This document shows positions 26,581 through 34,434 of a DNA stretch of 35,238 nucleotides, one piece after another; the stretch's first letter is position 1, and each line of letters starts with the position of its first letter. The position numbers and the translations under genes are program-made. This DNA is from Clostridium sp. E02 (GTDB lineage: Bacteria > Bacillota > Clostridia > Lachnospirales > Lachnospiraceae): positions 1 through 35,238 of the forward strand of contig NZ_RJLQ01000029.1 of the NCBI RefSeq assembly GCF_003833015.1, given 5' to 3'. Below the pieces are notes generated by a model. It worked only from the letters and a program-made list of their open reading frames with translations, was not told the origin of the DNA and did not search any database.

Positions 26581-27114
26581 ATGTCAAGTACAAACAAAAC
26601 ATCATTAGGATTAAATATGTGGGAAGCATCGGATAAGCCAGTAAGACAGGATTTTGTCAATGATAATACTATTATTGATGAGAAGATAACTAACTTAAAT
26701 AGCAATTTAGCAATTAAATATTTAGCTGATGGAACCGATATAAATACACTAACCGAAACTGGTAAATATCGTGTTTACAAAGGTGTTAATAGTCCATTTG
26801 ATAATTCTATTGATGGTGACGTACTAGTAATAACTGAAAAAATATGGGATGGGACGATTTATCAAAAAGTCATATCTCTATGGTCAAGTCGAAAAACGGT
26901 AGAACGTCTTTTGGTAATGGGTACTTGGCAAGAAATGCGTAATAAAAATTTAGATAACATAACGTCCATTAGCGATGATTCAGTAGCATTAAATTTATTT
27001 ACTGATAATAAAAAATCACAAATCAAATTCTATCCTGATTCTAATACACTTTATGTTACTTTTTTTGACGGATCGATATGGCATGAAAAATTATTAGCTA
27101 ATTTTAATAATTAA
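26581..27114 (+). CDS. Phage tail-fibre-like protein with pyocin-knob-type segment
   Basis: A 177-residue protein without signal peptide. The N-terminal ~35 residues (LGLNMWEASDKPVRQDFVNDN, then IIDEKI) resemble the start of clostridial phage tail fibre proteins. The middle (~47-115: YLADGTDINTLTETGKYRVYKG ... LLVMGTWQEMR) resembles the pyocin-knob domain of phage and tailocin fibres. The ORF is more AT-rich than its neighbours, which hints at transfer. The ATG follows AGAGGAGA at ~7 nt. It is the first gene behind the SOS-boxed promoter. No other tail genes lie in the window, so it could be a phage remnant or a recruited part of the toxin locus. The domain assignment is by eye. Confidence 0.75.
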   Translation: MSSTNKTSLGLNMWEASDKPVRQDFVNDNTIIDEKITNLNSNLAIKYLADGTDINTLTETGKYRVYKGVNSPFDNSIDGDVLVITEKIWDGTIYQKVISLWSSRKTVERLLVMGTWQEMRNKNLDNITSISDDSVALNLFTDNKKSQIKFYPDSNTLYVTFFDGSIWHEKLLANFNN

Positions 27115-27149
27115 TTATTTAAATCACTATTTACTTAATCAATAGGAAC

Positions 27150-27197
27150 TGCTGATACGCCCTTTTGCTCTCAATACAAAAAAGAGGAGTATCAGCA
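27150..27197 (+). promoter_or_regulatory. Long inverted repeat between tail-fibre-like and Trp-repeat genes
   Basis: TGCTGATAC and GTATCAGCA are a perfect 9-bp inverted repeat with a 30-nt loop that can pair partly inside (CTTTT/AAAAG). No U run follows, so it is not a usual terminator. It lies just upstream of the AAAGGAGG site of the next gene and may be an RNA processing or protein-binding element. Confidence 0.55.
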
Positions 27198-27241
27198 TAA
27201 AACTATAAAACTAACAATACGAAAGGAGGAACCTATTATTT

Positions 27242-28297
27242 ATGAACCGACCAGAATGTTTACACATCCCCACCCTCTACGAGGGAGAACAAGCACAGAT
27301 TAGTTGGGGAGTGGTGGAAGCAGATAGAAATTATATTGTAGAACGAGTATTTAATGAATCTTTTTTACAAGCCTTGACGGGATGCACCTGGGACAATATT
27401 GACAGCACCAATGAATCATGGAGTGGGCTTGATCAGACTGAACGAAACTGGCAACAAATAGAAACCAAAACAGGCAAAGGCCAGAACTGGGAACGGCTGG
27501 ATTATGCGCAGTCAAGCTGGTCGCAGCTTGAGAATGATTTTGATACATGGCAGCAATTAGAAAGCAGGGAAATTAGTTTTGAAATATTTAACGGTTCTGG
27601 TGCGAGACGGTTTGGCATTGAGCAGGGCTGTACATGGCTGGAACTGGACGAGCTTAAGAAAGATTGGTTCAGCTTGGAAAATCAGGGACATACATGGGCA
27701 GAATGGGAGAATGAAACCTTGCCTGGTATCTCATGGGAGAGCATTGAATCCAGATGGCTGTCCTTTAACGAATGGGAAGAAAAAGAATTTACCTTCCATG
27801 AATGGGATACACAGAAACAGATAGAACAACACCGTGGAATGACAGATTCCATTCCAATTGGGTCGGCCAATGCTATGTACCGGATCAAAGCATATGACAA
27901 TAAAAGTGATGAATCTGATTATTTAACAACTTCACAATTGCCAGTTATCCCTATATTTTACCGTAACAACACCATGGAATATCCGGTAAAGGCAGGGAAA
28001 CGTTACATAGTACTGCTGAAAGCTCAGGATGTCATCGGTCTGGAAAAAGTCCGCATGAACCTCAGGTATAATCCATACTTACTGGAATTAATCAACCTCG
28101 CAGTTGGCAACCAAAGAAGGATAACAGAACCAGGGATTTATCCGGAAGAAAATTTAAGAATATATTCCAGTATTCCGGGAAAATTATGGTTTCAGTCAAC
28201 CAGGCAGTTAAGCAAGAATGAATGCTTTAGCGGTTCCATTGCACTGGTAGAATTTATTGCCAGGGGAACCGGAAGTGCAGCAGTAACATTAATTTAA
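27242..28297 (+). CDS. Trp-repeat protein with split FnIII-like and cohesin-like domains
   Basis: A 351-residue protein, not a named family I can place. Residues ~8-45 look like the first strands of a fibronectin-III domain (GEQAQISWGVVEADRNYIVER). Residues ~198-230 look like the rest of it (GSANAMYRIKAYDNKSDESDY). Between them (W50-W188) lie about twelve repeats of ~10 residues with the core W-x-x-[LIW]-[DE]. Residues ~245-351 resemble a cohesin-type beta-sandwich (VRMNLRYNPYLLELINL ... GSIALVEFIARGTGSAAVTL). No signal peptide is seen. AAAGGAGG lies 12 nt before the ATG, rather far. It precedes the Rhs gene by 16 nt and is likely its structural or adaptor partner. Confidence 0.75.
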   Translation: MNRPECLHIPTLYEGEQAQISWGVVEADRNYIVERVFNESFLQALTGCTWDNIDSTNESWSGLDQTERNWQQIETKTGKGQNWERLDYAQSSWSQLENDFDTWQQLESREISFEIFNGSGARRFGIEQGCTWLELDELKKDWFSLENQGHTWAEWENETLPGISWESIESRWLSFNEWEEKEFTFHEWDTQKQIEQHRGMTDSIPIGSANAMYRIKAYDNKSDESDYLTTSQLPVIPIFYRNNTMEYPVKAGKRYIVLLKAQDVIGLEKVRMNLRYNPYLLELINLAVGNQRRITEPGIYPEENLRIYSSIPGKLWFQSTRQLSKNECFSGSIALVEFIARGTGSAAVTLI

Positions 28298-28313
28298 GAT
28301 AAGAAGGAAATAG

Positions 28314-31300
28314 ATGGACGATAAAAAAATGATAGAGGATTTTATAGAGAAAGATGAAAGGGATGTGTCTGATACAGATAGAGAAATGGACGGGGATGCA
28401 TCAGAGGAAGAAACATGGGAGGAAAAGAGCCTTAAAACACAGTTGAACCGGGCTGTGTTGTCTTCAGAGGAGGATGGTTTTTCGAATATCAAACAGTATC
28501 CGGAGTCCCCATTTACCTATTTTGAATCCAATCAGGTAAATGTTCAGTTAAACACTGGCAATGTCCAATATGGGACAACAGATTTTGTTCTGCCCGGTAG
28601 AGATGGCTTTGATTTAACCATTGCAAGGCGCTATAATTCCGGCTGTGCAAATTTAGTGGATATGGCTCCGTATGTTAGAAATTCAAGGCTATTAACAGGT
28701 TCTATTAATAACAGTTATTATACTTCAACGTATGGACTGGGGCACGGTTGGTCCTTTGTGCTGCCGTCCATTGAGACCGTGCAGAACTTAAGGTGGGACT
28801 GGCGGCCAAATTTAATTGGAACTCGCAGTTATGATTATATCCTGCATCTTGAAGATGGAAGAAATTTAGAGATCAGCCGATATTCAGATCATTTTGAGAA
28901 TTATGACTTAAATGATGTAAGCATTGACACCAGAAAAGGTACCATTCGACATCCATACGCAACGGATCTTACAAAACGTTATAATCTTATAATTGAATAC
29001 AAGAATGGGAATAAGGACTATTTTCAAAGCTCACATGATGATGATGGGGATCGGGATATACCGGGTGCTGTTAATTTCAAACTGGTTGCCCGCCAGGACA
29101 AATTTGGAAATACTATTTTTTATAATCTAATAAGATATGGTGGCATGAAGATTGTGGACACCTGGGGACGTATCATAAGCCTGGAGGGGGCCAAAAACGG
29201 ACTTGTCTGGAAACTGCCGGAAAGTACGGCAGGAAAAGCATGTGAAATTTCCTACAATATCAGTAGGAGCGGTACGCATAAACTTACTGCAGTCACAGAC
29301 CCTTTAGGCCGCATGACTCAGTATAGCTACGGATATTATAATGGCTCTATGAAGTGTGCGGGCCCCTGGGTAGCAGGAAACAACACCAAAACGAAAGATC
29401 GTAAGTATCTGCTCCTAGAAAGTGTTACATATCCCAATTATGCCTCAACTCAGTTTGCATATGATAGGAAAATTAGCATTGAAAATAATACGGGTGGACA
29501 GATTACCCATTTAGCATTGACGATGAAAAGGGATATTGTTGACGGAGCGGTATACAACCAGAGCGAATATGGTTACACGATTGATACTGGATACACCTAC
29601 AATAAAGACAGTGGTAATTATATTGAGTACGCATCAGTAACACATCATCAGGACATTGTGGAAACCCATAAATTTGATTCAATAGGTCAGCGAAAAATAA
29701 AGGAAGTCAAACACCAAAAGGCTCTTATTTCAATAAGTAAGTATAATTACAGCAATAAATTAATCGTATCAACATTTGACTATGTGATTGACAGGAATGA
29801 CAATTCAGAATTTCTGAAGAAGAAGACATTGTGGAAATATTCTGCAGATGGAAAAGCAAATGTCACCCAGTATAATGAAGAATATCCGGATGATCCTTCC
29901 TGTAATCAGGAAATTAAAACAACCTATGATGACGGTGACTACAGCATTGTTACTGAAACAAAAAGAAAAAAAGGCACTGACCAGATTAGAGAAACAAATG
30001 AGCTCTATAAGGATTTGGGAAAACGAGTCATAAAATATCATCGGGTCTATGAAAATGGAGTCTTAAAAGAAAAGACAGGATACGAGTATAAGGATGGGGC
30101 AAATCCCTACTGTGTGACAAACGAAAAAAGGTATTTCCTGGCAGACGGGGGAGACCTGGATCAGTCAAGTGAGTATGCAGAAACTATTTATAAATACAGC
30201 TCCTTTTCCAGTACGACCAGCAGATACACACATGATTTTATTTCAAAAGAACAAATCGGCATCCTGGATGCGGATGGCAAGCTCTGCGATCCAATCAGGG
30301 AAGAGTTCCAATATGATAATTGGGGACGGCTCATTTTCAAAAAGGCCCCCAGGAATCAGGTGACTACCTACCAATACGATCAGATGGGACGAATTATAAA
30401 AGAAACATTGCCTTCGGCAGATGGCCAGCAGGCAGTAAATGAAACCTATTATAATGATCGCTTAAATTTTATCACGACAACCGATGCAAACCACCAGAAA
30501 AAACGAATTCAATACACGCCCTTTGGACAGATTCAACGAGTCTGCCTAGCCGTATCCAATGAACCGGCTACTGGTGATATCGTGCTTCAGGATTTCCGAT
30601 ATAATTCATGGGGAGAGTTGATAGAAGCAATCACATATGATGGGAACGGCAGGACTGCGGATCATATAAGAAAGACTGAGCGCTATACTTACGATTCTTT
30701 TGGTAGGGTACTGTTTCGTGGAATTGATCAGGTAGATTATGAGGAGAAGTATGAATATGATCAGGTCTTTACCGATCCGGTAGATGGGAGAAACTACGAA
30801 CGTGTAGTAAAAAGAATCATAGGTGATGCCTACAGTCCAGATGTTGTGACGGAATGTTACAAAGACCAAAAAGGTCAGATACGGAAGGCGATTTTAGCAG
30901 GGGAAAGACTATTTACCTATGAATATGACAATGTAGGTAACAAAATCCAAAAAATGGATGTTGGTAACAAAGTGGAGCGGTGGGAGTACGATTATGCTGG
31001 CCGTATCGTAAAATCCATACGCATAGATTCCGGTCAGGAGCGAATAACCAAAGTTCAATATGATGGGCTTGGCAATAAACGGTTCCAATGGGATGAAGTG
31101 GAAAAGAAAACTGAATTCCAATATGATAAGGCAGGACGTCTGGTAAAAGTCACGGCACCATTTGATCACCGCAGTCAGATTATGAAATATTACTATGATG
31201 AAACGGGTAATGTAATAAGGGAAAAGAAAGCGCAAAACAATGGGTGGCAGGATACCCAATATGTTTATGATGCTAAAAACCGATTAACCGATACTTACCA

Positions 31301-33734
31301 GTACTTAAGTCAAGGCAACTGGATTAAGACCACCTGCCGGTATGATGCAATGGATCGAATCCTCCGAAGGAGAACTGGAGATACCCCGTCTGGTGAGGGG
31401 AGTGAGGTTGTAACATATACCTATGATCGCTTTGGAAATGTTACAACAATGACAGATACACGCGGTTATACGGAATACTATGAGTATGATAATACTGGAA
31501 GGATTTTGAAGAAAACGGACAGAAACAAAGACCAGACCATTTACCAACATGATGCCTTGGAACGTGTGATAAAAGAAACTGCACAAAAGAAAACTCTGGA
31601 TGGATTGTTAATCAGCGAGCGGGAATACGCTTATTGTAAGAATGGGAAACGTGCTAAGGAGATCAGTAAAGAATCCTTGGGAGGGAAACAAAACGTCCTG
31701 CTGGAAAAAACATTTTATTATAATAGTAAAGGACAACTCACTCGTCAGAACGATACTGGAGATACAAAAAAGAACTATACTTATGATATCTATGGAAATC
31801 GTCAGTCTTTCCAGTTAACCCGGACAGGCAATAGCAATCCGGAAATAAGCCTCCATTACATCTATGATGACTTATACCGCTTAAAGCAAGTGAGGAAAAA
31901 TAGTGCTGTAGGAGAGATCCTGTCAGAGTATGAGTATGATGAAAGGGGCAACCGTAAAATCCTCCGCTATCCCCAGTCCGGTATGGAAACCATCTATCAA
32001 TATAATGATGGCAATCGGGTAACCGCATTGGAGAATAAACGGCAGGGAACCATTATTTCTTCATGGGAATACAGCTATGACGTAGATGGAAACATTCTTA
32101 GTAAAATAAATAAGGGCGGTCCGGTACCCATTACGATTTCCTATGGTTATGATCGGATGGGGCGTTTAACAGAAGAAGACTATTCCGACTGGAAGCGGAC
32201 GCTTTATACCTATGACTCCTATTCCAACCGTATGAAAATGATGGTAGAGGGAAGAACAAAGGACGAGCTCTTAAGCGTCACCAGCTATGAGTATGGCTCA
32301 AACAATCGACTGGAAAAGGAGATAAAAAAGCAGGGGAAAACAACTGAAACGTATCAGTACCGGTATGATGATAATGGAAATGAGACCTTCCGAATTTGGG
32401 AGAAAACATCTCCAACACCTGACTATCCGGGACACGTCAAGCTATCAGGTGATTTTAAATGTGAACCCCCAACTGTTTATGAGTGGAGACATTATGATGG
32501 TTTCAACCAATTAATCCGGATCAATCAGGATGACAAAGAGATTACATATCAGTACCGTGGAGATGGTCTGCGTCATAGTGTTGAGGTAAGAGAGCTAACT
32601 GAGAGCAAGAGTAAAAGAAATGAGTATTACTGGGATGGTACCAATATTGTAGGGGAGCAGACGGATAATGTACCGTTTAAAATCTATATAAGAGGAATCA
32701 ACTTAATTGCTTGTGAAACAGATCATGTGGTATACTATTATACATTAAATGAACATGGGGATGTAACCCAACAGTGGAATCCAAACGGAGTATGTAAAGC
32801 CTCGTATGAGTATGATGCGTTTGGTGTGGAAAAAAATCCAGATAAAGAGGATAAAAATCCGTTCCGATATTGTGGGGAGTATTTTGATTTAAGCAGTGGT
32901 ATTTACTACCTCAGGGCGAGGTATTACGATCCGACGATAGGACGCTTTATTTCAGAAGATTCATTCAGAGGAAATTCTAATGATTCACTAACTTTAAACC
33001 TGTATACCTATTGTGGAAACAATCCGATAAGACACTATGACCCGGATGGCCATAGCTGGAAAGAGGTAGGTGATAGATTTAAAACGATCGGTGAAAAAAA
33101 ATATGATGAGGCTAGTGCACGAGCGGAAGCAATACTAGACGGGGCAGATAAGGTTGCAAGCAATGTGGGCATAGACACCGCAGAAGTTGGAGCATTCCTT
33201 TTGATGATGGATCAAGACGCGAATGGCAGTTACCATGCACGTACCGATGCTTGGCAGCAACATGCTGGTTACAACCGCCTGTTTGATGCTGCTTTCGACT
33301 TTGGAACAAGTATGAGCACATCACCATTTGAATTTTCATATGGGGAGCAAAATTATAGATTATGGGCATGGAAAGGTGACTACATCAATCTCGGAGCTGG
33401 AGCAGAATTAGGCATATACCAGCAAATGACGGTGTCGGGATTTGGTATACCACAGTGGAATATGAACAAAGACATTACTATAAAAATGTCTATGTTGTTA
33501 AGTTATAAGGGAAATGTCATAGCAACATATAATCCGTCAGACCCGCAATGGTGGATTACGTCGTTCAATCCGAACTATAAAAATGTAGATGCAAGCGATT
33601 TAAGTGTTTCGTTCACCGTTGATTTTTCGGAGCATGAGAATATGTATGTTGCATTCCGTGATAAATGGAAATATGAAAAAAATACTCCTTGGAAATTTGA
33701 TAAGAAAAACCCCGTAGCAAAGTTGAACTATTAG
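28314..33734 (+). CDS. Rhs/YD-repeat polymorphic toxin with DUF4474-like C-terminal tip
   Basis: An 1806-residue protein. An acidic N tail (~1-60) leads to an Rhs N-terminal beta domain (VNVQLNTGNVQYGTTDFVLPG). More than a thousand residues of YD repeats follow (YDxxGRxxxxT type, from ~330 to ~1490), then the Rhs-associated core (RYYDPTIGRFISEDSF ... LYTYCGNNPIRHYDPDG, ending at G1579). In known Rhs proteins cleavage at this DPxG motif frees the tip. The tip (~1580-1806) carries TDAWQQHAGYNRLFDAA, LWAWKGDYINLGAGAELGIY and WWITSFNP, a pattern I recognise as DUF4474. There is no signal peptide or PAAR domain, so export is unexplained. The start has AAGGAA 4-5 nt upstream. The next gene is a likely immunity lipoprotein. 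Confidence 0.92.
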   Translation: MDDKKMIEDFIEKDERDVSDTDREMDGDASEEETWEEKSLKTQLNRAVLSSEEDGFSNIKQYPESPFTYFESNQVNVQLNTGNVQYGTTDFVLPGRDGFDLTIARRYNSGCANLVDMAPYVRNSRLLTGSINNSYYTSTYGLGHGWSFVLPSIETVQNLRWDWRPNLIGTRSYDYILHLEDGRNLEISRYSDHFENYDLNDVSIDTRKGTIRHPYATDLTKRYNLIIEYKNGNKDYFQSSHDDDGDRDIPGAVNFKLVARQDKFGNTIFYNLIRYGGMKIVDTWGRIISLEGAKNGLVWKLPESTAGKACEISYNISRSGTHKLTAVTDPLGRMTQYSYGYYNGSMKCAGPWVAGNNTKTKDRKYLLLESVTYPNYASTQFAYDRKISIENNTGGQITHLALTMKRDIVDGAVYNQSEYGYTIDTGYTYNKDSGNYIEYASVTHHQDIVETHKFDSIGQRKIKEVKHQKALISISKYNYSNKLIVSTFDYVIDRNDNSEFLKKKTLWKYSADGKANVTQYNEEYPDDPSCNQEIKTTYDDGDYSIVTETKRKKGTDQIRETNELYKDLGKRVIKYHRVYENGVLKEKTGYEYKDGANPYCVTNEKRYFLADGGDLDQSSEYAETIYKYSSFSSTTSRYTHDFISKEQIGILDADGKLCDPIREEFQYDNWGRLIFKKAPRNQVTTYQYDQMGRIIKETLPSADGQQAVNETYYNDRLNFITTTDANHQKKRIQYTPFGQIQRVCLAVSNEPATGDIVLQDFRYNSWGELIEAITYDGNGRTADHIRKTERYTYDSFGRVLFRGIDQVDYEEKYEYDQVFTDPVDGRNYERVVKRIIGDAYSPDVVTECYKDQKGQIRKAILAGERLFTYEYDNVGNKIQKMDVGNKVERWEYDYAGRIVKSIRIDSGQERITKVQYDGLGNKRFQWDEVEKKTEFQYDKAGRLVKVTAPFDHRSQIMKYYYDETGNVIREKKAQNNGWQDTQYVYDAKNRLTDTYQYLSQGNWIKTTCRYDAMDRILRRRTGDTPSGEGSEVVTYTYDRFGNVTTMTDTRGYTEYYEYDNTGRILKKTDRNKDQTIYQHDALERVIKETAQKKTLDGLLISEREYAYCKNGKRAKEISKESLGGKQNVLLEKTFYYNSKGQLTRQNDTGDTKKNYTYDIYGNRQSFQLTRTGNSNPEISLHYIYDDLYRLKQVRKNSAVGEILSEYEYDERGNRKILRYPQSGMETIYQYNDGNRVTALENKRQGTIISSWEYSYDVDGNILSKINKGGPVPITISYGYDRMGRLTEEDYSDWKRTLYTYDSYSNRMKMMVEGRTKDELLSVTSYEYGSNNRLEKEIKKQGKTTETYQYRYDDNGNETFRIWEKTSPTPDYPGHVKLSGDFKCEPPTVYEWRHYDGFNQLIRINQDDKEITYQYRGDGLRHSVEVRELTESKSKRNEYYWDGTNIVGEQTDNVPFKIYIRGINLIACETDHVVYYYTLNEHGDVTQQWNPNGVCKASYEYDAFGVEKNPDKEDKNPFRYCGEYFDLSSGIYYLRARYYDPTIGRFISEDSFRGNSNDSLTLNLYTYCGNNPIRHYDPDGHSWKEVGDRFKTIGEKKYDEASARAEAILDGADKVASNVGIDTAEVGAFLLMMDQDANGSYHARTDAWQQHAGYNRLFDAAFDFGTSMSTSPFEFSYGEQNYRLWAWKGDYINLGAGAELGIYQQMTVSGFGIPQWNMNKDITIKMSMLLSYKGNVIATYNPSDPQWWITSFNPNYKNVDASDLSVSFTVDFSEHENMYVAFRDKWKYEKNTPWKFDKKNPVAKLNY

Positions 33735-33745
33735 GAGACCCAATT

Positions 33746-33762
33746 GTGAAAAAAATTTCTTG
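33746..33762 (+). other. Out-of-frame natural start of the immunity gene, with A7 tract
   Basis: AGGAG (33733-33737, overlapping the Rhs stop) is followed at 8 nt by GTG and seven A. In this frame a short lipoprotein-like leader (MKKISCCFYYL) meets TAA at 33779. One extra A would give MKKNFLLFLL...LLCSC joined to the long frame. The start region thus contains an apparent -1 frameshift in a homopolymer. Confidence 0.75.
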
Positions 33763-34260
33763 TTGTTTTTATTATTTGTAAGCATTTTCTTGTTATGTTC
33801 ATGTAAGAAAGGAGTTGGCAGAGCGATTTTTGATGATATTCATAATAAAGCGGATGCTCGAATGGAGGAAGTGTTTGAGGCCATTAAAAACAACAGCGGA
33901 GATGATGTGAAAGCAATGTTCTCAAAACAGGCCTTGTCTGACGCTGATGATTTTGACGAAAATTTAGATGCGCTATTCAGATATATTCAGGGCGACGTTC
34001 AATCTTGGGAAACCACAGGAACATATGGGGGGTTAGCTGAAAAAAATAAAGGCAAACGAAAAAAACAAACAGAATCAGTATATGGTTTAATAACCAGTGA
34101 GCAAGAGTACGAAATTGTCATATATGAAGTTACTAAAGATACAGCTAAACCCGAAAATGTAGGGGTGTATTCCATTTGCATTATCAATAAAAATGAAAAG
34201 CAACACCCAGATTTTGGATATTGGGGAAGTGGAGATGCAGGAATTATAATTGGTGAATAG
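33760..34260 (+). CDS. DUF5104-like lipoprotein, probable immunity protein of the Rhs toxin
   Basis: The open frame has 166 residues beginning at a TTG that lacks a ribosome binding site. Its N terminus (LFLLFVSIFLLCSCKK) is the hydrophobic core and lipobox of a lipoprotein signal but has no basic n-region; that part lies in another frame upstream. The mature part (DARMEEVFEAIKNNSGDDVKAMFSKQAL ... YIQGDVQSWETTG ... DTAKPENVGVYSICII) resembles DUF5104 lipoproteins of Firmicutes. Position right behind the Rhs toxin tip and predicted surface anchoring suggest immunity against it. If the frameshift is real, expression may need slippage or be switched off. Confidence 0.75.
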   Translation: MLFLLFVSIFLLCSCKKGVGRAIFDDIHNKADARMEEVFEAIKNNSGDDVKAMFSKQALSDADDFDENLDALFRYIQGDVQSWETTGTYGGLAEKNKGKRKKQTESVYGLITSEQEYEIVIYEVTKDTAKPENVGVYSICIINKNEKQHPDFGYWGSGDAGIIIGE

Positions 34261-34383
34261 CCCTTCGGAGAGCCCTTGACATCTTCCATACGTGTTAGAT
34301 CCGCGAATAGAAAAGTTGAAAACTAAACAGATTGTTTTTTGTCCAGTGCACATGCGCAAGGGGCTGTAAAAAAACTCCCTTAA

Positions 34384-34421
34384 AAAAAATCGCCGAAGTC
34401 GTGAGACTTCAGCGATTTTTT
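34384..34421. terminator. Hairpin near the IS left end
   Basis: ATCGCCGAAGTC pairs with GACTTCAGCGAT (one mismatch), flanked by A and T runs that extend the stem. It should end transcripts from both directions. It thus closes the Rhs unit and shields the transposase from read-through. Confidence 0.8.
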
Positions 34422-34429
34422 GGTATAAT
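34421..34429 (+). promoter_or_regulatory. Extended -10 promoter of the transposase
   Basis: TGGTATAAT is an extended -10 element. No -35 is visible, as the hairpin occupies that place. The expected transcription start is near 34435, at the ATG itself. Confidence 0.55.
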
Positions 34430-34434
34430 TAATT

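Noticed and set aside
28900-32900. Many short similar DNA words, considered as a repeat array or CRISPR
   Set aside because: They are the coding repeats of the YD motif in the Rhs gene; spacing and sequence vary and the frame is open throughout.
34261-34359. Possible gene remnant or attachment site between the immunity gene and the IS
   Set aside because: No open frame, clear repeat or matching copy elsewhere in the window; nothing can be supported.
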